NCBI GenBank assembly: GCA_036345935.2
Contig: JADWOT020000004.1
Span: 3,338,418 to 3,402,417 of the forward strand
Origin: Taenia hydatigena
Lineage: Eukaryota; Platyhelminthes; Cestoda; Cyclophyllidea; Taeniidae
Direction: 5' to 3'
DNA: 64,000 nt
The translations under genes were made by a program, and so were the position numbers. Positions 52,785 through 64,000 of the stretch are shown piece after piece. Within the stretch, counting starts at the first letter, position 1. Each line of letters begins with the position of its first letter. The notes under the pieces are model-generated. The model did no database searches. It saw nothing but the letters and a program-made list of their open reading frames with translations, and had not been told where the DNA came from.

Positions 52785-55700
52785 GTTGTTAACCTTCCCA
52801 ATATTCTATGTGAGCCGTTTGGCAGGGCGATTGCACACTGCAACTTTTACATGGTGGACTTCCTTGAGCACGTCCGAGTCTACTCAAGGGCACAACGTAT
52901 GTCTCAGCTTATCACAGTTGGTAGCTGAAACGAGTGCTCTGCATCTCCTACCTGCTTTAATAATGTCGTATGTTAAACCACAGTTTACGGAGTTAAAAAG
53001 GAAAGTGAACTGGCTGATGTCGAGAATTGTTTGAACTCACTGAGGTAAAAGAGGTACCTGTTGCGCGCCGGTTGTCTATCTTGTTCAAACAGGATGGCGG
53101 TCTAATATGTGAAGCAAGTGGTTGGTTGAAGTCGTAGGATCCTACGCTACGTCTCCTTGCTCATTAGCCCAACCAACACACCTGCGTCTCTCTCACATGT
53201 GCAGAGGCATAAGGGGAATCGACAATGGGATTGTGCATCAATTGACGTAAGATTTGGCCTTTGTAGGTGGACACGATAGGATACGCGTACATGGTGAATC
53301 CGAGACTGCTGTTCCTTAATGGACGACACCATGCTACTGAAGTCACCATAATGGCCCTCCACCTACCCAGTGCTTGTGCTACTTTCCCCACCTACCACCT
53401 CCTGCATGTGCCCTTCAGATTACGTATCGACCAGTATGGTGGTACCTCTATGTTTCTTCCCTTCCTTATCCGTACGTGCAAAACGCATATCAACTTTTCC
53501 TAATTAATGTCAACGGCACTTGAATAAAGGCTTCGGTGAAGGGAGACCTAAGGCTGAAAATTACTTTTGTACTTGGGTCATCAACGTGGTCTCCTTACGC
53601 TGGCTTCGTGCTGCTGCCCATGCTATGTCGCTGTCGTCACAAGCGTATGGCACAGACTAATACAGTTTCTTTTAATTGCCGACATTGTAGACTACCATCA
53701 ATGACCTGCAGAATTAGCTTGCAGAATGCTCCCAAGCACTGGCTTTTGACGAAACGTAACTTAACTCCTCATTTTATTGAGACTACAAAATACGCGACCG
53801 CTTGCATCGCATTGGAGGAAAGATGGTTTGCTCACTTGCAGGACAAGGTGTTGCTGGTACTGTAGGAGTTACGGTGACCCACCACTACCTCTTTGGCGGC
53901 GCTTCCCATCAAGCACCGAGAATGAATTGAATTCCTCTCTTCCATCTTAGCGATAAATGCATCTACCTCAGACCTTTCATTACACATCAGTAAACAGGTA
54001 GAGGAAATATTGAATGAAATTGAGGACTACCATGTTGAGTTTCTCAGTGAAGTTAGGCTGCAGAGGTGGAGTCAAGACTAAAAGGCATTGTCACTGGGCC
54101 GACTCCATTAGCAACGTAAGCATATTTGTCTTCTGTGCAATGACTTCCCGCAAATCGTCTTTGAATAGTTCTAATCAATCGTATCGTGCTGCTTTGTTAA
54201 GTTACCTTTGTTACTGCTCAGAATGGACATTACCAGAATTGTAACTAATTGTACCTAAATGGTGGATGATTTTATTATGCAGATGCGTAGACAAGTGGTG
54301 AGGAAAGAGCCTCTTCCGACTCGACGTCTTCAATGTTACCATTGACCAGGCTGGGCTTACTACTGATAGACTTAAAGTAGCCGCAGTAGAATGACTGATG
54401 ATAGTTGACAATGTCAGGATGTGATGGAAATGTGCAGCCTTTGTTTGCAACAAAGTGAATAAAGTGAACATGGGAGTGGTTAGTCTGTTGCTTAATCCGA
54501 TGGACCATGTTGAGTGCAAGCGGATTATGCATATTTATTTGCCTAAATTAAGCTTAACCATTTTCAGCCGCAGTGGTAATGTGATGGATATAATTAATGT
54601 TGCGTTCTTCATTTTGGGTGCACTAACACTATTGAGCGGGTCACAGAAATGTCACAGTTGCTCACTATGCTACACCTGAGTCAATTCCTTTCAAGAACCG
54701 ATGAGCAACACTGCATAGTTTCGGGTGCGCATGGCTTTTTGTTTTGTGTTGCAGTAGAGAATGCCTGATAAAGTTGCACTGCGGACTTCGTCGCTTTGTT
54801 TTCTCACTGCTTACCATTTCACCTTCTCTCTCTGCATACTAATGGTAAGCATTTTGCGCAGCTGTAGTTCGAAACCTAAATCTTTCCTCAAAAACTACTA
54901 ACGTGTCATCTACTTTTCTCACACACTCTATGTAAAAGCAGATGCTGCCCCTCTGAGATCGCATTGATTATAACAAAGCCCAAGTTAACACACAGGGAGG
55001 GTGTAAGCTAGGCATAAGTAAGTCCAACGTCTGCAAGACTCATTGCTTGTAATAGATTTGACCATATTCAATCACAATCACATTAATTTGCACTTTGTCA
55101 TTCATTCGAGCCCTAGAGACAGTAACTCTTACACTTTACTCCCCTCCCGGTGCTGACTTTATTTGACCAATGCTTCCATTGCCATGCGCTGCAAAGCATT
55201 GTCTTTGCTTTGTCTCGGAAGGATTCTGCCATATATATTAGTTGTGCTTCGATTGTGATGTCTGCGTCTGCAGTCAACACAGCGCTGCTAATCCACCCAC
55301 TTAGAGAGGGAGATGCACGGGTGACTCACAGTCATGAGAGAATGCAGCTGTATGTGAAATGTTAATTCGAAACAAGCATTTCATGCATCCTTCAAGGACT
55401 AGGCATTCCATTCGTTTATGTGGCGAATTTTGCGAAGCAAATGCCATTTTGATCACTCCTCTGCAGTCTTGTTAGTCGTAAAGTGGTTAGCAAGCATTCC
55501 TTTCCCAAACCGACATCTTTATAACATTAGTCACGGAAGTGAGAAATGTTAAAATAATGGGTTTTGGAAGTCATTGGCTCTCATTTGCTAGTGTATAATA
55601 GATGGAAGCAAAACGCATTTTGGTAGCCTGTGGCTGTAGGTGTTGACAAATTATCTAATAACCATCACTCATGCTTGAGCACTGGTGAGAGTTGTCCCAC

Positions 55701-58700
55701 GCATGCTTAGCTCCTATCAATTTGGCATGTAGATGGCTACATGCTTTATTTTGACCTGATAATAAACAATCCCTTATATCTAGCGCATCCTTAATGCTAA
55801 CAATGAGTCGTCGCAATTGAGTAATTTGGACAAGTACTGGACCACACTCTCTTCTCAAACGCCTTGCCGAGTCGCTATACACCAATCTTCTGCTCTGTAT
55901 CTGGATCGAAATTGCTTTGTATGGTAGACAAGCAATCAGTGGAACTTGTTTTTACGGTGACTGCTGTTTCACCTACCTCTGTTCGCATTTGTATGCGCGC
56001 ACACGCATTAGCGAAACTTTTAAGGTACAATTCTCTGTTGGCCAAATCTGTATTTGGCCTACTCGTGGAAAGAAGTGAAAGAGGCATTTCGCATATTTTC
56101 TCTTTAAGTTAAAGCTTTGAATGTTGTGTTGTCAATGTAAAGTAATTGTCTTGGTGCTTCTCTGTGGCACAGATGGCCAATTAATTCCCTTACTCCGCTG
56201 TGTCGTTATTTTAACCGATTTCTGCTTCCATCTATACTAAGTGATTGTGTAGATAGGTAAATAGAAAGATGGAGAGGTGTGGTTAGGGCTTGAGTCAAAC
56301 CGAAGTCTTTAGTTCCAAACCCAGCGGTGCATGCCGCAGTGGTCACAATGACCAGTAGTAAGTAGCAATTTGGTCATAGCTAATGTCCAGCAAAATTAGA
56401 GGACCAGAGCAGCAGTGGATTGTATATTTTAGGGTCCACACTTCCATTTTCCCTCCTAGCGTCACCGTCCTTTAACACTTGGTCGTCTTCCACGCAGTAC
56501 GGTCTATCACGTTGCAAAGGAATTCCTGGAGCTTTATAATGGAAACCTAGAGGCGCTGGTTTGAATGCATCCAACTTAGTGGCTGGGAATAATTTTAGAG
56601 TCTTTTTCCATTTACCTCTGCCGCTTCAGAATGAACAAGGAAAGCATTATTTTACCTGGTACTTGTTCGCTCTTTTCCCAACATGTGGCACTGCTAAATA
56701 TCTTTGGCACCATATGGAGGGGTAATTAAGTGGTTCAGTTGAATCAGCTCCTTACCGTCAGAGCAAAAATCGGTATGCATGGGGCTACCACTGCCAGAAG
56801 CAGCGCTACTATAGAGTCAAGGACTTCAACAATCCCGGTCCTCACTAAAATGACGCGTAGTGCACCGGTCGACCTTTAACACTATCTCAAATTTAAGCAT
56901 AATTTATTGAATTGACACATGTAGCGCACGTAAACGAATCAAGCACATTCAATTACACGTCTATTAGAACAGTAAGCTTTATTTTGAGCCCTCTTATCAT
57001 GACGCGTCTGTTAGAGCAGGTGGATGCGATACAATCTCATCAGATACGGACTTTTCCCCCTGTTTGTGGTTGACCCCTTAGAAAAGATATGATAAAGAGT
57101 AACAGAGTGCACCGCCCACCACTTATGCAGTAATGTACATAAGAATACATCACGTAGAGGAGGTCCCTCAGCTCCTCTCTGCATAAGGTGAGTGGCGAAG
57201 TTGTTAGTTGACACTGCCACTACCTGCGAAAGTCATACTAAAGCGAATTGTGCACAAAATTTCCATGTGCTCTCCACTATCAGCTGACAAGAATCATCAA
57301 AGTTCAAGCGTTTGTTGCTCTTTACTTCTTTGGAACATCTCACGAATGCGTGACAATTTGACTTTAATGCTGACTGAGAAAAGCATTTATGTCTTGCTAG
57401 GCAAAATGACACATTGTTCATCCTAGAGCACCTTGCTCACTGTTCCATCGCCAATCCCCAAGACTATAAATCCCTAAATTTTGTTCTCGCCACGTTATTC
57501 GTGCCGCATTGCAAAAGAATTATTCCTCCTTTAAAGAGCTACAAAACACGTCATGGATTAACTTTTTTCCCACCTCTCTTTCTATCACTTTTCTTGCTTC
57601 ATCTGGCTTAAAATAACTCAATCCAGCTCAATGCCACTAGGTTGTAGCCAAGACTGGTTTCGTTTAAGAGTACGCGTAGCGCTGTCTTGAGACGCTGATG
57701 CCCATGTTGCTGTTGATAGCTTGGAAGTGGTAGGGCAGCTAGTGTGGGCCGCTACATCAGCGAAGGTGCTAGCGATGTTGGTATCGACCACCAGTTGGTT
57801 GGTCAAAAAACACCAAATGGGACAAAGAATGCAAGAAGGACGCAGGCGTGTTATAAACCCTTGTGTTGGTGACAAAGCAAAAGCCACTTCAGTGAGAGAA
57901 GCCACAGTGGCCTATCTGGAACGGATTTTCTTCCCAGTTTTGAAGTCAAGCTATGCGTGGTTCAGTCAGCAATATTTGCTTCTGCAAGGCAAAAGGGATC
58001 GTAATAAGAATCACATTATCTACACCAAATTTGAGAGACAAAAATAAAAATCTGATTTGGGAAGCTGCTGTCAATGAGGATTGATTTGGCATAGATAGTG
58101 CGTCTTGGGTGGAATTTCATCTTTTCTGACATGACAAAGCACACCGTTCTTGGCAGCACATTCGTTTGCATAAGTAGTCACAATTGTAGGATGGGTTCGG
58201 ATGGCGTCTCGTAGATTGATTAATTCTATTATCGCAAAATGATGGTCAAAATAAAAAAATGGTGATCTGTGTACAAAAATTCGATTTTGCATTACACGCA
58301 TTCACGCGACACGAAAACATACCGGATTACCTCAGTGCAGGTGTCGACACTACGCGAGAGGATGGCAATGTCTGCCAAAACCAACCTGTACATCTTGCAG
58401 AATTTTGTTTGACGTACGTATTCTTGAGACCTCCTGCATCGAGCAGTCAGGCGCTTATAGGTGCTCAAGGACGGCAAAGCAAAACATCTAATTGATGGCT
58501 GGTGCCAGTGAATGCAGGCAGCACACAGCTCTGGCAACGCCGTAACTGAAGGTGCAGAAAATCATCACGTCGGGTGAGCAGACAAAGTCGAATTTGTGGA
58601 ATTAGATTGCGAGAATGTTTTGTAAAATTAACGCGCCTTTACTTCTTATAATGCAGACGTTGAGGGTCATGGAGACGATCAGGAAGGCGACTTGTAATGC

Positions 58701-61186
58701 CATGAATTTTTTTACAAAATTAAGTAAGAAAATAAGGAAAGTTTGAAGCTTTGTGTAACTCAAAAAAAGGAGTTAGTGCAGACGCTTTTTTATGCCGAAA
58801 TGCAGTTAATCCTAGCGGCGTTTTATCACCAAGCCCACGTTCCCTGAATTCCCAGTGATTTGTAAGTTAAGCCCAACTTGGTAACAATGAGTGCATGAAT
58901 GGTCCGTAGGGCTTATAAAACGTATGGAATCCAAGCGTATGCATAGTAAATTTTGTGATGATAGTTATACGCACATGCTTATTCGCATGAGAAATGCCAA
59001 GAATACTACTTCGAATTACCTCCAACTATAACCACAGATTAACTTTGCTGTATCTTGGCGTCTTACTTGGATTTGCCGACATTTTATTTATGATATTCAT
59101 GTTTTAATCTCAAATAATGTTTGTCATGAGCCCTGCATTCATCTGACTGAATGATGTAGCGTAGAACTCCTCTTTAGCATGTATCGATGCACATTGCGCC
59201 ATGCATGACATTCACATCTCAATGTGCCTCCATTTTTCACAGACGCGCATCAGACAGTTACTTTCGCTTCGGTCCATTATCATCATGCACGTTGGCTCTC
59301 CCATGATACAGTTGAGTATGTTCGGTTAAATATTTGCCAAAACCGTTTAAATTGCCACTGAGCTGCTCTAATGCGATGCCTTTAAAACGATCAGTGTTAA
59401 TTTTCTCCTCCGCTCAGTGATTACGTCACAGGAAAAATATATAAGGCGAGACAGTGCCCAATGACTAAGTCATCTAGACCACACAAGCGAATGGAACCAA
59501 TTCCTCGATTCGATTTCGTACCTTACTATTCGTTTCCATTTTCTATCATTCACAAATTCCAGAACTAGTCATAGATATCAATTTCTAACGCTAGGCAAAC
59601 AACACAAGGATGTGTGGGGTGTAGAACTGCCTTGATTTCTGCTCTTCCTCGACATCGTGCTATAGCTGCGTGCCATGAAGCGCGATTCTTTGCACTTATA
59701 GGCATATTTGACTGTGACTAAAGGCAACATTAATGTGAGAGGCAGAAAAACACCCACTCAGTTCATATGTGGCAAAAACACCAGTAATTGCGCAATGCTT
59801 CAAAGAAATTCAGTTTGGTGGGGAGACAGTGTGGTTGGAGTTGTGTGTGCCTAATAGAATTATGTCGGCACATAGGAAATGTGTAAATAGCAATGCCAAA
59901 TCACCAAATTTTAGTTGCTGGAGTTAATGCAAGTAGCGCCTTAAGGACCACAAGTAAGATATTATTCCTAACTCCTAAATAGTTTGCTTCAACCGCCACC
60001 TTTGTCCAAAGCACAAAGCACATGGGACCAATATAAGCCGATCATTTCACACAGACTACAATAAATTCCAGAATGCCATCAGAACATTCTGGATACGCCT
60101 TTCACTACTTTAGAAACTGCTTTGAATGACGAAGTTGAAATCAGATGCATAGGATTCAGTGCTGTGAATTTTTGAATGGATAAATCTTATTCTGGAAGAG
60201 GAAGTGTACAGCAAAACACAATTTGCAAAAATATATGGATACCTTTATTTATTAAATAAATGCAGTGATTTGAAGACGAAATTTTATTTCCAGCTAGGTT
60301 CCTTTGGCTGCGAGTCAAATACTAGCTTGGCTGAGAATTCCATGAATGGCCTTAGAAGGAATTCAAGAAGGGTAGTGGACGGTTTCTGCGGGTGGATACA
60401 TCGCGGAATAACTAATGATTCAACGCATACTCGGTGTTAACGCGCAACTTAAATTGCGTTCATGGCACATTCACTGCTGCAGTTCGTTTTAGAACCCTTT
60501 CGGGTACCGACACCACCGAAAGTAGCGTTTACCAATGAATGTTCCTGAACATCAGTGTCATGCCGAATCATTCACTCGTATTTGTTCATTCAATTTGCCA
60601 TAAAAATGAGCAAGTTTTCTTCTTAATTACCCTCCTTAATTTTCCGCCTACCCATTTGAGAGAGTATCTAAATAAATTTGGCATTCATTTATCAAGACAT
60701 TTGCCAAATCACGAATGAGTTAGCTTACTCCTCCCTGATGCATGCATAGCAGCACCGCCATTTAACAGAAAAAACATCTGCACTCAATCTGCTTAATTGT
60801 CATGAATTTGGAGCTAGATGCAGGTCTTGATTGCTCCTAACCAATGGGAAGCCAAAACCGACACTTCATTTCTCTCAGCCCCCATTGACTAATCAGGAAG
60901 GCGCGGCAAAACCAATCCTGTCGTGCTTGACTGCGGAGTAGATACCACTACACAAGCGTCTCCTCCGATGACGACTGGGTGTTAGGCCGTCTGTCTACTT
61001 CTAATTTGGCTTCTCCTTGCCGTCAAGGTCGCAGGTATATGCTGCGCCTGCTGACTCAAGCCCCTTCAGCTGGCCAAGTCTAGGGACAGAATCATCAGCG
61101 GAGTGAGTTGTTTAGGCGGCTGTGGAGTAAGCACAGAGTGTGGTTATTATCCCGCATTGTAAAGTGCAGCTAATAAGGCTTGGCGA
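52785..61186. other. Region with weak coding hints only
   Basis: Several open stretches look protein-like on one or both strands: 53267-53503 plus, 55655-55885 minus, 57721-58047 plus and 58292-58537 minus. None has a recognisable family motif or a convincing chain of phase-matched exons. One or more long genes with short exons could be hidden here. Confidence 0.4.
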
Positions 61187-61432
61187 ATGACTTTGTTTAT
61201 TTTCATCATGCCTGCCTGTCTTCTCGTCTTCCTGGCGTTTGTTGTGATCTGCACAGAACGCTGTACGCCTCAACTGGGGGAGAATTTAAAGTTGCTGCAC
61301 ACCAGCTCCTATGTCTACTCCGTTGCACTACATGACATTAACAGCAGTGGATTGCTGAGTCACTACAATCGTCCACTGCAGAGTCGTGCCCTTTTTTGTT
61401 TAGCAGTGCATAGCAGGTGTGCACAAACATGA
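61187..61432 (+). CDS. Possible small secreted protein or first exon
   Basis: An 81-codon ATG frame whose first 25 residues are strongly hydrophobic (FIFIMPACLLVFLAFVV), followed by a cysteine-containing polar stretch with the NSSG sequon. It could be a small secreted protein or the first exon of a longer one. No homologue recognised and no downstream exon placed. Random frames of this length are common here, so the signal-peptide-like start is the only support. Confidence 0.22.
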   Translation: MTLFIFIMPACLLVFLAFVVICTERCTPQLGENLKLLHTSSYVYSVALHDINSSGLLSHYNRPLQSRALFCLAVHSRCAQT

Positions 61433-62945
61433 GGTAACGAACGGTGCAAGAAGACTCCCCGGCAGACATGGACATTGAAAAGTTAGGCAAAGAAAATGGG
61501 ACAGGCATTCATAAAGGGAAATCATTGCAGCTGTGGATGGAATCATTGCTTTCCTATGTGCACCAACACCAACGACAATCCGAGCACAACTGAAATACAA
61601 AGCCGAATTTTAATCTGGGTACACGGGAAATGGCGACTCGAATGTTCTTAATTCTAGCAAGGCAATGCGCAAAGCAACTGCGGCTGTACTCGCGGCAGTG
61701 TTCGAATGAATGAGGTTTCAAAGCAACAAGCATCTAGATGAGTGATGTTTTAGGCTTGACATATAGTCATCAATTTAAAAGGAAGCTAAGGAATATAGGT
61801 TATTGGTAACGCTATTTGCTACGCTACCACCTGTCCTGCAGATCAAGGCAGGTTTCACTTGTTAAAATATCATAAAAATTGTCAATGTGAGCTTTGATGA
61901 TTGCAATGGGAGCGAGTAAGTCTAAATTGTACCCGATATGCTGACTTACCAAACGACGTTGCTGTTCAAATACAAAAGCAGCAGTTAATTAGCACAAAAC
62001 AGCCGCCAATCAATCTACGGCAAGTATTATGCCTGAATGTAACTGTTAAATAGGAGCGAGGCATAAGTTAGAGTATTTAAAGTGTAAAAGAATATAGAAG
62101 AAATTATGGCGCACAGAGGTTATGTATGCTTTGAATTAAAATGATAGCGAACCTAAGAAGGATGAAATGATTAGCGATTGTGCATTTAAAATATAACTCA
62201 AAGGAGTTTTAGTAAGATATGCATGCAGGTGTGGTCTACGCAGATGGTCCGATGCGGGCAATTGTCGCTCAATTTTGCATTAGATTTGGTTTTGGTAACT
62301 TAATTGGTTCATGACAATAGAATGTGCTTCCTGTTTCGTTAGAAGTTAGTAAAATAGTAGTAGCCTGTCCGAATTGGCTTAATGAGGTGGAAGGACGCGA
62401 AAATAAAGGTGGTGCTAATGAGCGCCGTAAAATAAGGGCTTACCCAAAGGAGGTGTCGAGGCTGATAATGGTGCAATTGGTGCTGCCGTGGTTATCTCCC
62501 CTTAAGCAAGTGTCAGATGAATCGCATTCTATCACCATTGGGATTAATTAACCAAAAATTGCAGAGCTGCTGCAAAATTACTTAAGTTGTTGGTTTCAAA
62601 GCACATTAGTAACAGGTCACCGGAAGTTCACAGCTATGACTTTAGTGAAATATTATACAAATGAACTTGAGTTGAAATAAACTGACACAGCTTTAAGGCA
62701 TTGGCAAACTCCCTTCTAGCTTCATCCTGAACTCGTTAAGTGCTACGTTTACTGAAAATCTGACTTACTTCGTGCTCCTCCATACTCTGAAAGGTGGAAC
62801 GCAGCATAAAGATCCTAATTCGTTAAGCAAGCAGCGGTAAGGCCTAAAGGCAACCATAGACAGCATGAATCGCAGTAAATTCAAGTGGAACAGCTCCTTT
62901 AGAAGGAAAGTGCTTGAGAAAAGCTACTTTTCGCGCGAAACTTAC

Positions 62946-63792
62946 GATTGCATTCCGCCACTTCAGGTGACGTTCCACTCTGTGTGTAATCGACGGTCAC
63001 TGTCAAATATGATCTTTCTCCTATCCACCAGAAGGTGTCACGTTGTGCGCCAGGTGGTGACTGGAATGTTCCATTGAATATCCGCAAATTGGAGGTCTTG
63101 TCTTTTGTCATGTTGGCTGGTAAAATTGAAAACTTACCTTCATGTTGGCAAACGCACATCAAGTGATGGCAAATAAAAGTGATGAGAGGACTTGTATACT
63201 TTGCTTCTTTGCATTATCCGATATCCGTTATTTAAACAAAGATGTATAAAGTTACTTCTAACATACAAGTGTTCTGGACTTACTGCAGGAAGCGTTGCCT
63301 TGATATACAAGCCTAACTCCTTTCCAAGCGCAGGAATCTTTATTGTTCACGGCAAGAAATGCCTATTTAAAATACACGCATTGTTTAATGGATCAAGGCT
63401 GCATAAAATGCGCAAAATGAGCAAGAAATAGTTAACAGATAGTTTGAAAAACGAATAGTCTACCCATCCATCACTTTCTGCTCCCTGAACAGCAAACGCT
63501 ATTTGAAAAGACTGTTGTCCCTGGACAAACCGTGAAAACGGGAATGACGTCAGCAGATCCACACCACCTGACGTTTAAACAGAAGATGCGTTAACCTCCT
63601 TTCATTGCTTAAAGTAAATTTAATGACTAGACTGCTTAATTGTAGGAACTAATGTGATACCTGCTTTGGGTGCTGGGAACTCGCAATTGGGCACAAAGTA
63701 CGTGATTGATATCAACTTTGGGTAGCGGCCATGATCAATGATTTCAATCTTTTCTTGTTGAGTCACGTCCTTTACGGTGATCCTAGCCTGCC
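62946..63792 (-). CDS. Two exons of an unrecognised, probably extracellular protein (partial)
   Basis: Minus-strand exons 63792-63661 (132 nt) and 63116-62946 (171 nt) have AG/GT borders, with a CAG|GTATC donor on the first and an ATC|GTAAGT donor on the second. Both begin and end in phase 1, so they join without a shift into a frame of about 100 residues. Phase-1 symmetric exons are typical of shuffled extracellular modules. The first exon encodes an ITVKDVTQQEK-like beta-rich stretch and ends near NCEFPAPKA. The second has two N-glycosylation sequons (NMT, NGT), a DTFWW motif and LTVTVDYTQ, vaguely like a fibronectin-type-III strand, but I do not assign a family. More exons should lie beyond 64000 and below 62946; I could not place them. 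Confidence 0.42.
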
Positions 63793-64000
63793 CTAGAATA
63801 AATGCAATGCTAGGGTGTGACAGATAAAATTTGCATTTATTTGGATTAAAAATTGACTCGCGTTGTGTCAAATGCACAATTTCATACCGACTAGTCGAGA
63901 TGCACGCCACAGTAATTCTAAGGTACATAAGTTTATTTTGTGCCAAGTTATAATGCGATTCTGTGATTATCAGGCCAGACAACCAACTCACGTTTTTAGT

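Overview
The window looks like metazoan nuclear DNA, most likely from a parasitic flatworm (cestode or trematode). That is inference: genes are split by introns ranging from 40 bp to about 4.7 kb, intergenic DNA is long and rich in diverged repeats, and there are no operons or ribosome binding sites. I found no RNA genes, CRISPR arrays or bacterial features. Most open reading frames over 60 codons are chance frames.

The dominant structure is a very large inverted repeat. The left arm (1-8824, running off the window edge) is the near-identical reverse complement of the right arm (13235-22039). The arms surround a 4.4-kb centre. While reading I noted roughly fifteen single-base differences and three short indels between them. 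Where the near-identity stops (8824/13235) the inverted homology continues for about 360 bp on each side at only roughly 75% identity. This looks like an old inverted duplication whose arms have been homogenised, or recopied, recently.

Each arm carries a DNase I-family endonuclease gene, and the two genes point at each other across the centre. The right copy is complete in the window: eight exons on the minus strand, from the ATG at 23892 to the stop at 13660, encoding 276 residues with a signal peptide and every catalytic residue of the family. Its first two exons lie outside the visible part of the repeat. The left copy has exons 3-8 (1018-8399), with identical coding sequence; its first two exons must lie left of the window.

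The palindrome centre holds repeats shared with the right flank. Block A (9185-10349 plus 11450-11854) is repeated directly at about 26740-28386. A 1.1-kb element B (about 10350-11440) interrupts the central A copy and has inverted partial copies at 30125-31030 and 34470-34845.

The remaining right half (about 35-64 kb) is mostly non-coding to my eye. The best gene signal there is a pair of minus-strand exons (63661-63792 and 62946-63116). Their splice phases match, and they encode part of an unrecognised, probably extracellular protein that continues beyond the window end. A few other splice-bounded possible exons are listed at low confidence.
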